Shown here in pieces: positions 49,386-59,981 of a stretch of DNA of 64,000 nucleotides. The notes below the pieces were generated by a model, which worked only from the letters and a program-made list of their open reading frames with translations, did not search any database and had not been told where the DNA came from. Position 1 is the stretch's first letter. Each line of letters opens with the position of its first letter. Both the position numbers and the translations under genes were made by a program. Origin of the DNA: Sistotremastrum niveocremeum HHB9708 (taxonomy: Eukaryota; Basidiomycota; Agaricomycetes; Sistotremastrales; Sistotremastraceae); assembly GCA_001630475.1 (NCBI GenBank), contig KV419432.1, forward strand, positions 275,298 to 339,297. Direction: 5' to 3'.

Positions 49386-51527
49386 TGTCGCGGTCGTCGT
49401 TGACCAGCAAGACTGAGAATGAGAGTCGAGGGCTGAGTAGCGAGCGCCGCGAGGCTAATGCGTGTTAGCTGTCTCTCTCATCGGCAATCGCCGGTCGGCT
49501 AGAAATGACCTTCACCTCAAACATTTCTCGCGCCTCCAGCCATCGATGGCCACATATCAGCATGCCATTCAGTGGCGATAAAATCCTTGAAAATAGCATT
49601 CATATGAACTCCGTGCGTCCTCGCTGAAGCTACTAGTGTCGAGCTTCTTGAGCGTCTTGGTTACTGTAGGGGCGATGTCCACAGCCCTTCAAATGCCATA
49701 TGCAACGCGTGTTCCACCTGTTTTTGCACGAGGAACGCGTCGCGAATGACAGCAGCGGTGTCGCAGACGCTCCGAATATGTAACACTTGCAAGCACCTCG
49801 ATGCTCTCGTTGGCGCACTGCAACCACCCCCCAGCTGTGGCTTCGTGACTCATGACCGACGAGGCATCTGGGGTTTCAGACAATGATAACGACACTCTAT
49901 AGCACAAAGAAGACTGTGATGGGGCCCCCAAAACGACTTCGTATCCCGTCTTCTGTGCTACCACTTAGTCCGTGCCTTCCAGGACACGCTTCAGGACCTT
50001 GATTGAACCTCTCACGACTCTCGGGCAATCTTGTCGCTGATTCGGAAGGTCAGGCTGTAGCAAGCTCTGTGACATGGTCGTCGTGCTGTCTGTTGTTGCG
50101 TCTCGCACGCGATTGATAGGACCGCAATCGGACTCTGTTCCTAAAATCATGTTCAATTCCCAGTTCGCTTGTGTCTCCTCTGGACTACTCTTGGAAGACC
50201 CGACGAAGCCTCTTGCCTGTGGATCTATCATTCTTTGCTCGGCGCTAACAAAGCTTCCCCCAAACAACAACCTTTTGACTTGGTTGACCAAGGCACACAG
50301 GACGGCCTGGGACAACAATCCGACTCAGTCCTTGCCGCATATTCATTACCTTGTTCATCAGGGCCCCTCCAATGTTGCCTTGGCCTCTGATTGGTGGTTT
50401 CAGCTCACTGTTCGCGCGACATCTTCGCGTGGCTTGCCATTCCGACATCCGATTTCACGGAGTTTCCATTTACGAAATGCGTCCTGATGGAGCGTTCGGC
50501 CCGGGCTGTTACTATGAATCTCTCGTTGCTCCTCGTCTCAGCATCCTGATACACAAGACAAGACGCCAGGATCATCAATATGCAGTCTGCGTCGTGCTTA
50601 TCGTACTTCATCTTGCCGTTGCATGGAACCTTGTTTACGTATTTATTGGATGCGAGGCATTGATCATCCAACGGCGAGCCTTTGGTGTTCCAGACTGCCA
50701 TTCGAGCTATGAGTGCTATGATATCTCATTGTCTCGTATGTCTCAGTCGGCGATGCAAGCTTCCTTCTGAGCCTCACCCACGGAGCGCTCACCACAGCAC
50801 CCACCTCGTCTGAACCCCAATTTCTCCCTTGGGATAGACGGCTGCCCCATTTCATGCGAGATGCCTCGCTAGGTGAAGAGTCCCTGATCGTGGTATTCAT
50901 AGCCTGATCAAACTGCATTGTAAGCCCAACTCTAGCTATCACTTCATTTTCTTCGTCATTCATCTCCTGATTTCGTCAGTCACGCCACTAATCTGATATC
51001 TTCACATTACATGCCGTTTCACGCTACTCGCGACGGTAGTTGGGCTCGCGAGCAGCAACGTTTCAAGAGTGATTTCAAGTCGTTAACCTTTGCTTCGATC
51101 ACCTAAACATGTTGACGTGCAGGGTTGTCCAGGAAACCATGTATCGCGCGCGATACGACGTTGATAGCAGATTTTTTGGACAAGTTAGTACTTTCGAAGG
51201 GTCAAAGAGTGTGGAGGGTGCAATTTGTCCCACTCATTGATAGCTGAAGCGTCGTTTCGGCCGCCCGTTGCCGGTCATGTCATTCACTTCCTAGACCCAG
51301 AGTTTGGATGACCCAAGAGCGTCCGTAGACAAGGAGATATATCAAATGAGGAGTTTTCTGATCTAGGACGTACAAGATGATTCCAAATGAACATTTTACG
51401 TAATTATGCATATGTGGCGCGTTAAACAAGACACTATGAAATCCCGAGTTAAGCCCTTAAGCGGAAAATGTGCTATGGCAATTGGTCAGTCCTCTGCGAT
51501 GCGCAAATCCGCCAAATATAGCAGAAC
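49386..51527. other. Intergenic, several unassigned open frames
   Basis: About 2.1 kb. Overlapping open frames on both strands (for example 49965-50318 minus and 50074-50487 plus, 137 codons) show no motif I recognise. Neither strand splices to a convincing protein. The left side holds the Spa2 promoter. No repeat ends seen. Confidence 0.35.
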
Positions 51528-52301
51528 TTACACAACTCCCCACAGACTCGCTGCTCCCACGCACTGCGCTTCCTCGGTAAGACACGTGTCCGTGTTGACC
51601 AGCAGCCGTGTGCCCTGTACTTGTTTAGTCTAGTCGGTACACTTACGCCGCCTTACGCACCAGATCAGTGAAGCAGTATTCTACTGTCTCGACGGGGAAG
51701 TCGTTTACCAAAGCAACTCCACATGTGTTTACAGAGGTACCTAAAGCCTGACCAGGGGGCGTAAAGAACGTGCCAGCTAATCGAGATCAGACATTTTGCT
51801 TCGAGAACATGAGATACCATGATGACTTACCAGTGTCCAGAAGTTCATCTGCCAAGGTGTCACAGTCCGCAGGATTGACGGCCCCAGCACCGCTCGTACA
51901 GACGCTTGTACCTACGTGCGAAATTGGCCATCTAGTATCTGGTTGAGATGCTACGTAGACTCACAAGTTTGACCACACAGGCATTCTTGGGGCTCCGTAC
52001 ATTGAGAAGCGGGCCTTTTTACTAGCGTATTATCTCTGGCGAAGGCCACTGGGACCGGGGATCTTTTCAGGCTGGTCTGAGGGCAGGCCCATCTGGTCAA
52101 ATTCAATGATACGCCGGAAGGTCTCGGTACTGTCTCACCGCTGAGAAGAGTCGCCCCCTCGCACAAAGAACCGAGCACTAGATTATATTCTCTGTCAACA
52201 TAGCTGTGAGGTGAATTTTGATAGTTCGATGACTTACCAGGCCTACAAAGGGCCAGGGTGACCAAAGCAATAGCTGAGAAGAAAATGTTGGGGGAGAACA
52301 T
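51528..52301 (-). CDS. Cysteine-rich small secreted protein (copy 1)
   Basis: The start at 52301 gives a signal peptide (MFSPNIFFSAIALVTLALC). Splicing with GT-AG introns gives about 190 residues ending SLWGVV with a TAA at 51528-51530. The mature protein has about a dozen Cys, in segments such as LCEGATLL, RWACPQ, ASQCTEPQECLCGQTCTSVC, NPADCDTLADELL, TCGVALVN, VEYCFTDL, NTDTCLTEEAQC. LVKRPASQC carries a Lys-Arg pair that could be a Kex2 site. The pattern DC..LADELL..F...TCGVALVN is faintly like Ecp2/Hce2-type fungal secreted folds, but I do not claim membership. A paralogue lies about 1 kb upstream in the same orientation. The role is unknown; the layout suggests an extracellular effector-like or defence protein. 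Confidence 0.8.
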
Positions 52302-53313
52302 GTGTCAAAGTCTGCGAGCACCTCTCTGATAGCTTTCAGGCAGTACCTGGAGGGGTTTATATAGAACGCGTCCCGGTGAATATTGGGTATTCCGCAGATG
52401 TAGGTCTGATCATCGCGCAGGATTCGCTGCCCCAATAATGACGGATTAAGGGTGGATCAAGAATATGACATGCCGATCTTTTTTTGGTACATACAAACAA
52501 TGGAATTCTCGGCTGTACTGATCATACCCTGAGAGGAAATCTGCGACCCCATCCGACTAAACACTTACATTATAGGAAAGGGCTCGACAATCTCATACAC
52601 CCTTCGAGGCAGAGAATCACCGGACGTAGTTTAGCATGCAATAGAATGTAGCACATGGAATTTGGCTTCTATTCTCTCCTACGTGACAAAGTTTCGGCAT
52701 GACGGCTGCCGACCGTGCCTGGGTCGGAAGTGTAGGTGTCCACAAGGTATGCAGTGCTACAAAATGAGCGTTTAGTAATCTTTGTTCAAGTTGATCACAC
52801 AGGTCTAACTCCCTCAGCGTAAAATTAAAGTTCCGAGTGGCATTTTGTCACTCCTGTCACAAGACCGTGACAAAACTCAACATAGTAATAAATAGAGCTC
52901 ACTGCGTGATTGCCTGTTGACGGTACTAGTAGTACTCAAATTCCATTGCTCTTATCTCGGATAGAAATATCAAATCCTGACGAACAAGACTCTATGGAAG
53001 CCAGTGGCCATACAGTGACTGGTAGAGGCGACTGAGGGCTCGGAGTGCAGGCGCTATGCTATTACTAGTATATCGGGCTATCCGTAATGTTTCCCAATAT
53101 ACTACAGCTTCTCAATCGTGAAAATATTTGATCAGTTCGTGACATTACTACAAAAAACAGATCGTTCCGCGTCATCTTGAAGCTGTGGCATCTATCTAGT
53201 ACGTGACTAAGCGCTTGGTGGCGTTCCCAATTCCACCACAATGTTATCACGCTGTAAATGTACTGAAGCAATAGATGAGCAACATGAAATTAATATCTAG
53301 AATTGCTCTTGAC
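52302..53313. other. Spacer between the two cysteine-rich genes
   Basis: About 1 kb holding the promoter of copy 1 and the 3' UTR of copy 2. No open frame with a recognisable product. Confidence 0.45.
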
Positions 53314-54079
53314 TTACGTGACACTCCATTCACTTGCAGGCCCCAAACATTGCGCTGTTCTGGTCAAGCAAGTGTCTGTATTGACCAACAGTCTCGTGCC
53401 CTATTTTATAAGTAAAGTCCCTTTATGATGTGCGGACTTTATGGACGTATGCGCACCATATCATCCCAGCAATATTCAACGTTCTCGGAGGGGAAATTGT
53501 TATGAAAAGCAACGCCGCAGGTGCCGGACGTGCGACTGGTTGCCTGCCCCGGAAGGGTGAAAAAAGTTCCTGCTGTATCATGAAAAAATAAGATGCTGAT
53601 ACTGGCGTTGGTAACGTAACCTACACATAGCTATCAATGCATTTGATAGTGTTTTGCAATCATTTTCAATGACTGTTCCTGTAGTGCAGGATGAGGTACC
53701 TCAACACGATATTAGCGCAGTGGCAAGAGACTTGAAGGATAAGTGAGGCACTTACAAGTGGTACCACACACACACTGACGAGGCATAGTGCACTGAGAAG
53801 CCGGCCGTTTAACTAAGTCCCTGTCGAAAACTTGTCGCGCAACAGGTGCACCAAGCTCCTTTGGACAGTCCCATGTTGTCTCATTGATGGCAAGCCCGGT
53901 AGGACTCAGTATGATTTGAGTGTCAATGATTGTCGCTCCTTCACAAGGCCGTCCCATCACTGGTAGCGGCACGTAATTATCATCGATTATGGTGATTTTT
54001 GAGAAGAAGCCCGTCACTGACCATGGGACGATAGTAGAGTGTTGACCAAGGCGAGCAAGAAAAGGCGATTGAAAATCAT
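53314..54079 (-). CDS. Cysteine-rich small secreted protein (copy 2)
   Basis: Paralogue of the gene at 51528-52301. The start at 54079 encodes the signal peptide MIFNRLFLLALVNTLLSS in a short first exon. The intron begins at GTCAGT and the next exon resumes VMGRPCEGATIIDTQ. Shared blocks are CEGAT, a WxCP segment (TTWDCPKEL), LVKRPASQCT, CVCGTTC, GTFFTLPGQA, TCGVAFHNNF, VEYCWDDM and GTRLLVNTDTCL. The frame ends SEWSVT followed by TAA at 53314-53316. Intron positions match copy 1, so this is a tandem duplication. Sequence has diverged widely outside these blocks, suggesting age or positive selection. Function unknown. Confidence 0.8.
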
Positions 54080-55445
54080 ATCTCAGTGAGTATTAGGGGG
54101 GGGGGGTGTCACAGACTAAAAGGGAGGAGCAGGAGGTGAGTTTCTATAGTCTGGCCTGTCCAAAAGCTGGGAATTCAGGAGTTGGAATGGGATCGGACGC
54201 AAACACCTTCGATGTAAGCGGCTCGTACCAGCAGTCCGAGAGAACGTGGGCGAAAGTGAATTAAGAAGCTTCCTCGTAGGTCTGGAGCTCGACTTGTTTT
54301 TTCTCATCTTGGAGCCAGCTCCCACTTCACCCCCTTCGAGTACCGCTGGTAGAACATCGGAAGGTGTTGGCTGTGGACGGTGCGGTGTAGACACTATAGA
54401 AACCCTGAATTGGATGGACTAGGAAACGGCGATACGAGTGTCCAGCTTCCCCTGCCAAGGCCTTCTGATGGATCTTAGGACTTTCATGCGAAGTGCATTC
54501 GTTCCATGTTCCTGTGCTTATGGTGAATACAGTCAGGCTTCTAATTCCCCATTTGCATTGTAATTCGTTCCTGTCAATCCTCGCAGAGCAGACTCTTTGA
54601 CCCTTCCCGATGCGATTTCTGTGCTTGTGCCTGGAATTGAGCGCGATGTTCGCGATGGTAACTCATTGGAATAATGCGGTGAAGAACACCTCACATTTTT
54701 CAAAGTCGAAGTGTTAATGAAGCCATGTCTCCGGAATTGAAGAATGGTATGGTTTGAGAGCTTGGGCGGGCAGACTCGGATCCGAGTGGCATCCTGATTT
54801 ACGCGAGAATTGCAAACTCGTGCCTGTGTTCGAATTCGTTCTTTCAAGCTCTCGGATTTCCTCCCCCTTTCTAATACTTCTGTATCAAGCGTGGCGTTAA
54901 ACAATGGAGATAATTGGCTCTAATGTGAGGCATTCAGAAGATTGTGGTGCTGCTTGTTTGCCTATGTCTGCGTGAGAAAGATTTCCTGTAATTATTGATA
55001 GAGTTCCGCGAGATCAGTTCAGGACGCTTCTGGACGACTGGGCATGCCGTGATCCCCTTGACCAGATGTAGTCTTCATCGACCGTACAAGAGTTCTGCGC
55101 ACGTTGGACGTTTCCCGGACAGAAGCCATGAGCGCCAAACGTCCGAGAGTTTGCGGGTAGATCGATCGCGGGTACAACGGCTTTATTCGAGTTCAACGTA
55201 GTAAATCGTGATAAGAATTCGTGCTCGATCAATCTTTCGATCATCAACGTTTGGTTCACGTGAAATTGGCGTGCTTCGGATTGTCTGGATGAATGGAGCA
55301 TTGATATGCCGTCGCAGTGGTTCTTAGAGGGTCCAGGAGACCGAGCATTCTGTTGCGGATTCATCGAGTCCTAGAAATGATTGCAACCTGAAAATATGTA
55401 GGTCTAGGGGTGAGTAAGAATCAAAGCTAAACCTTGCTGAGGGTT
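54080..55445. other. Intergenic, no gene supported
   Basis: About 1.4 kb. A run of ten or so G lies near 54107. Minus-strand open frames at 54116-54394, 54533-54904 (123 codons) and 55014-55364 have no domain and are not clearly joined by introns. They may be chance or remnants. Confidence 0.35.
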
Positions 55446-56688
55446 TCATAGAGACGCTCGTGTTTTTACAGGATCAATTCTGGCCTCAACCCAAGAAATG
55501 CATTCGTCAATGACCTTCTCACGAACGCCGTCTGGTTCGTTGTGAAGTTCGTGATAACCACCCTGGATTCTAGAGTCATTTACAAGTCCTTCCATATGGC
55601 TCATGTACCGACCTCGAACGGAACATAGTTTTTGACACTCGTATTCACTTCGTTGAAAAACTTCTCAGTGGCAAGATGAGACGTGACCTAGGGGCTGTGA
55701 GCGATCGATCAAGCAATATAGAGATACACGGGCCGCACCTTGTCAGCTGTGCCATGAAGAAGCAAAACCTGAGAAATATCATAAGGAGAGCTGAAGGAGT
55801 AGTCGAACATCTTACGGGCAGATCTTTTGGCCAGTCTTGATAATCGAGATCTGAGATGTGTTCGCCCTATCCAATAGTCCCATATGTCACAAAGAGAATA
55901 TCTGGGAGGAACGGGGAGTCACATACCAAATTCAGCATATCACTAAGGCCTTTCAATGTGCCCTTCTGTAGTATAAGGGGGTCTTTCAGATATGCCTCAT
56001 TGATCGCTGGGTCGTGAGTGAGATCCTGCAGAGCTCGGCGAATTTAGAATGGATAGTCTTCGAGATATTGATTTCTTACCTCGGCTTTCACAGGTGCGGG
56101 GATTGTCGTCCACGGCGATAAAACGCTAAGCTTTCCCCCTAGCCATCTCTGTATTTTCGAAGCTGGTACTGCTTGTCTCAAAAGAGGAGAAGTGGCGATA
56201 ACTCCTGAGAGCGATTTGACGGATTCACGAGAAGGCCATGCGATGGATCGTGTCGGGAATGCAAGTGCCAGCGCACCCCCCTAACACGAAGGCTGACATC
56301 AGAAGTGGGGGAATATACATGTACGACAGCATGGACATACCATTGAATGTCCAAGAAGAAAGACTGGTACCTCGGGGAACTTCTCCCTCGCCCATTTAAG
56401 GAAGAAATCTGCATCTCTCATGTGATCCACGGTCGAAGTTTTCCCATAGCTCGAATCTTTTGACTTATGCTCGACGTCCAAAGCCGTTCTTCCGAATCCA
56501 CGCTGGTCAAATGTGACTACGGCAATATTGTGCTCAGTCCATCTCGGGAAGACGGCTTCATATCGACCGATGTGTTCGCCAAAGCCATGGAGGAACAGGA
56601 CGACAGCTTTAGCTGGCGTAGATGGAGAGTAAACTGCTACGAAGAACGACGTCTCCTTAGGTCCTGTGAGCCATTGAGTTTCAGCCAT
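55446..56688 (-). CDS. Monoacylglycerol-lipase-like alpha/beta hydrolase
   Basis: Resembles fungal Yju3-type monoacylglycerol lipases (serine aminopeptidase S33 fold), about 310 residues. MAETQWLTGPKETSFF opens the protein at 56688. LFLHGFGEHIGRYEAVFPRW holds the oxyanion-hole motif, TFDQRGFGRT follows, and the nucleophile elbow GHSM lies at an exon end (intron donor GTATGT). After the intron come ALAFPTRSIAW and later VLLLHGTADKVTS with the Asp, then GGYHELHNEPDG with the His. The stop TGA is at 55446-55448. The acceptor at the elbow is followed by a run of six G (56276-56281). GHSMGGALAL would need five, so the gene carries an apparent +1 shift or an assembly error there. Everything else is conserved. 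Confidence 0.8.
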
Positions 56689-56938
56689 AGCTTGAGATGA
56701 AGGCGGATGTGGGGAATATAGGCGCCCGACTCAGGTACTACTGAGGAATATATACTGGAGCAGTTTGAGGCATCACTTCAATGAACATATGCGGTGGATA
56801 TTCCGATTAATGTTTAATGTTTTATTACACAGGGAGAAGTTAGATAAGAAGAGTCCCAGAACAGTTGGACGATCAGGTCGAAAGGTTCGCCTCGACGAAA
56901 CACATGACAATAAATCAGGGGCAGACGCATATCCAAGG

Positions 56939-57675
56939 TTAAATCGCTTGCTTCTTGTGCTGAGAAATACTTGGAGACGGAGACTGGCAAGCGACGGTGA
57001 GTAGATTATCAGCAGACTAGGTATGTGAGTACCTTGCCGATTTTCGTGATCTCTGCGTATGTGGCGCTGGCATTTCGGACATGCATGGGTTTGGTTGTCC
57101 CAGATGGCTCTTTGAGACGTTCGACAATGGGCTCCGGGACTTTAGTCGACTTCGGAGGAGGAGTTGGAGGTAGTGAGATAGTCCTGGGTTTACACGAAGG
57201 AATGCCAACTCGACGCGCTCTCTGTATCTTCGGGCAGACTCCTCTCGTAAGCTTCGCAGGTGAACGCGGGGAAGTAGAGTACAGAAGGGAGCCACGATCC
57301 GCTTGGTCAACATTGTTGATGTTGTACTTCGTCGTCCATAACTTGTCGTCTTCCTCGTTAACTACGATATCCCTCCAGGTATCGAAAGATGGGACCTCGA
57401 CTTCCTTTATTGGAGAGTGGATTGTGTGTGCTTCGACAACGCGAAGTGGCACCAATTTCGCTAGGAGAATGTCGAACTCCTCGAGTTCGGACTCGTCGTC
57501 TTCAATGATGGATTTAGAGACAGCTCGGGGACACAGAAAGGCTAAACGTACCTGACGAGATATCGCTGACTGAAGAGGACCATGTTTCACTATCTGCAGA
57601 CTCTAAGATGTCTCCAAAGAGTTGCCTCACGTAAGGCGAGCAAAGGACGGTGGGTTCGAACTGGGTGAGTGCCAT
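56939..57675 (-). CDS. Small hypothetical protein
   Basis: The start at 57675 (MALTQFEPTVLCSPYVRQLF) leads through an intron donor GTACGT near 57553 into DDESELEEFDILLAKLVPLR. This continues to a Pro/Ser/Lys-rich tail with ISLPPTPPPKSTKVPEPIVER and ends near EITKIGK. A last intron may add SPSPSISQHKKQAI and a stop at 56939; without it the frame stops at 57009. No domain recognised. The acidic and proline-rich content suggests a disordered regulatory protein. It is a neighbour of the lipase gene in the same orientation. Confidence 0.6.
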
Positions 57676-58108
57676 CAGGCAAGACGTCGATGGGTGAGAT
57701 TAGTTTGTTGAGGGAGTAAAGATGTGGCTGAGCACTGAGGAAGGAGGTGGTTATATATTGGTTGGGTGGCTGCGATGTTGAGTGGCATTGACGAATGCCT
57801 CACGTTGCCACGGAAAAGGAAAGCAAAAGAACGTGGATAATTTTTGTTGCTGTCGGAAGGCTGTCCCAGTTGACGACAGTCAATTCAAAAGAAGGTGGCA
57901 TTTCCATCAACGGAATATACGCGAATAATGCGACCACAATAGAGACTCAGCCATTCCATTTTGAGGATTGCGTACCTGACTTCTGACGAGGATCGGTGGC
58001 ATCATAATGTGGATGCCAACAACGCTCATGCCGAAGTCTCGCTGGTTTCTGCTGCTTCTAGAGCACGTATCACTGTAAGGGTGCAGATTCAGTCCATCAT
58101 TGCCAGTG
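57676..58108. other. Intergenic
   Basis: About 430 bases between two minus-strand genes. It holds the promoter of the downstream hypothetical gene; nothing else was recognised. Confidence 0.45.
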
Positions 58109-58525
58109 TCAGTTCTGAAGAGATTGCTCACCGCTTTCGAGCTCTCGTGTCGCAGCCGGATCTTCGACTGGTTTCTTCCCTAAAACCATATCCCTCCATC
58201 CCGTGCTTCTCAACGATTCTGAGACGGTGCCCATATCCACACCCAAGCCTGTTGAACCACTCCCTCGACCCAAATTTTTGAGGCGCTGTATTTCTCTGTC
58301 CGAAACATTTTCACCCGACTTGACTCGCGCAACGAGAGACTCCAGAACAGATATGCGTGCATCCAGAGTCGCCCGCTCGTCTTGAGATCCTTTTCTGTGC
58401 ATTAAGAGATGCATTGACAACGAAGTCAATAGCGTCGCAGAGATTAGATGAGGAATGTATCTTGTAGTCATGGTCGTAGGGACAAAGTCGGACTCGGCCG
58501 AAAGATCGTCACCGTCTTCGCTCAC
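58109..58525 (-). CDS. Small single-pass membrane protein, unknown
   Basis: A single-exon frame of 138 codons. An acidic N terminus (MSEDGDDLSAES) is followed by a hydrophobic segment (YIPHLISATLLTSLSMHLLM), probably a membrane anchor. A heptad-like stretch (DARISVLESLVARVKSGENV) may form a coiled coil, and a Gly/Ser-rich part and charged tail follow. It looks like a tail of a small organelle-membrane protein, but I recognise no family. No intron was needed. Confidence 0.6.
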   Translation of the reverse strand: MSEDGDDLSAESDFVPTTMTTRYIPHLISATLLTSLSMHLLMHRKGSQDERATLDARISVLESLVARVKSGENVSDREIQRLKNLGRGSGSTGLGVDMGTVSESLRSTGWRDMVLGKKPVEDPAATRELESGEQSLQN

Positions 58526-58896
58526 TGCTTGTAACTTGGCTTGTAAACATCATCGATTTTTTCATCATTGCTTTGCGGCGACTAAGAGGACAAGGCCCTC
58601 AGTTTTAGTCAAAGTATGATTGACGCCATTTCCCAAATTTCGTCCACCATGAAGTGAAGCATTTTGCACTCCGCATTCTTTTTGCGGACAACTCCTGGCA
58701 CGGTGCACCCAGTCTCATTATTTCCCCTCGGTGGCAACGCATGTGAGGCTATCAATCACTGCCCTTGGTTTTGATACATCTCATCATCCGCTATTATTAG
58801 CTTGGATATAGAGACGAGCGCTTGAGCCAGCTTCCTAGTGTCAACGGCTATGGCTGGACGTGACTCGCTGCCGCACTTTGACTCTTGTCCATACCC

Positions 58897-59656
58897 ATGC
58901 CCTCACCCGCTTTGAAGGGCGACGAAGCAGGAGTGTTTAGGATCCAAGTGATAGGGAATAGCGGATCAGGTTCTTCGATTGAACTCTTCCTCCAGTCGTG
59001 TTTCTGACGCTACATAACATCAGGCAAGGTTATTGAGTAACCAGACTCTGCACCGCGACAGTGATCTGAGCTCTCCACTTTAGTCTCGTACAGCTTCTCA
59101 AATCTCAGAGAAACTGCAGATTCCCGTCATATGTCTTGACAAGCTCTGGTACAAGCCTGGATGGATTGAGCACCATGTGACTGAGTTCCGGAACCTTGTG
59201 CGCGAAAAAATGGACGAATGCTTGGAGGGATGGGTGGTCGATGGCGTCTATTCCCGGAAATTGGAGGGTCTTGTCGAACAACAGGCCACGGATATAATCT
59301 GTAAGGTCATATCTGATCATTCCTCGCCAACTCATTGACACCACGTCCTTCACCCAGGGCTCGATCCTCCCTTCCTCCTAATACTGGGACGTCTTCTGAA
59401 AAGGTCCATCTTACGGGTTGTCGGGGTGGACCCTCCGTGCAGCCCTGGCTGTCATGAAAGCTTCTCGCATGTCTTCTTCTCGCGGGAGAGCGTCATCTGG
59501 TTAGCCCTCACGCAAAGAGAGAGGAAAGACCGGATTTTCTCAAAAATGCTCGAAAAGGATGACCGAGTTCAACGCTTTGGCGGGTGGAGGAAGGATCTTG
59601 GAGACTGGCTCCAGAGACTTACGCTCGTGAGTCGCGTTGAAAGACGTTTAGGATGA
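58897..59656 (+). CDS. P-loop adenylate-kinase-like protein
   Basis: Small P-loop NTPase of a group common in Agaricomycetes. Exons 58897-58969, 59024-59028, 59084-59300 and 59358-59656 total 594 nt, or 197 residues. The protein opens MPSPALKGDEAGVFRIQVIG and the Walker A motif GNSGSGKS is completed only if a 5-nt microexon (GCAAG) is included. Next come DKLWYKPGWIEHHV, a lid-like region, GWVVDGVYSRKLEGL, WLDPPFLLILGRLLKR (Asp in a Walker-B-like place), VDPPCSPGCHESFSHVFFSR and a C-terminal FGGWRKDLGDWLQRL. Substrate is unknown. Minus-strand frames in this interval are antisense. Confidence 0.85.
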
Positions 59657-59981
59657 CGTTCTCCTATGATCTTTCGTACAAATGGGGTTGGTTTCAGCGC
59701 CTAGGACACCATAGATAGATATGCGTATTTAAATGCTTTTATTCACTCATCCGAATGCATCATCGTCTTTTTTTCTTTGCCCATCATGTCAAAACGCGAC
59801 TGCACGGTTGGCACGACTCGGCCAAATCGGCGGACTGGTTGTGATGACGTGATGTCACGCGAAAGTCATGTGTCCACACCCACGTGAGCTTGCTTCCGTG
59901 ACGATGTGACCGCTCGTGACCACCGCGGCCTGTTTTCACGCGAACCGGTCGCCAACAGCCTCACGTTCAGCTTGAGAGCTA
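59657..59981. other. Intergenic between tandem plus-strand genes
   Basis: 325 bases with no frame of note. Contains CACGTGA-type text near 59880 and is presumably the promoter of the Spt21/Ams2-like gene. Confidence 0.45.

Noticed and set aside
59105-59353. Minus-strand open frame with protein-like sequence (82 codons) and nearby apparent exons
   Set aside because: The plus strand gives a complete P-loop gene through the same bases with Walker A and conserved blocks, so the minus frame is antisense.
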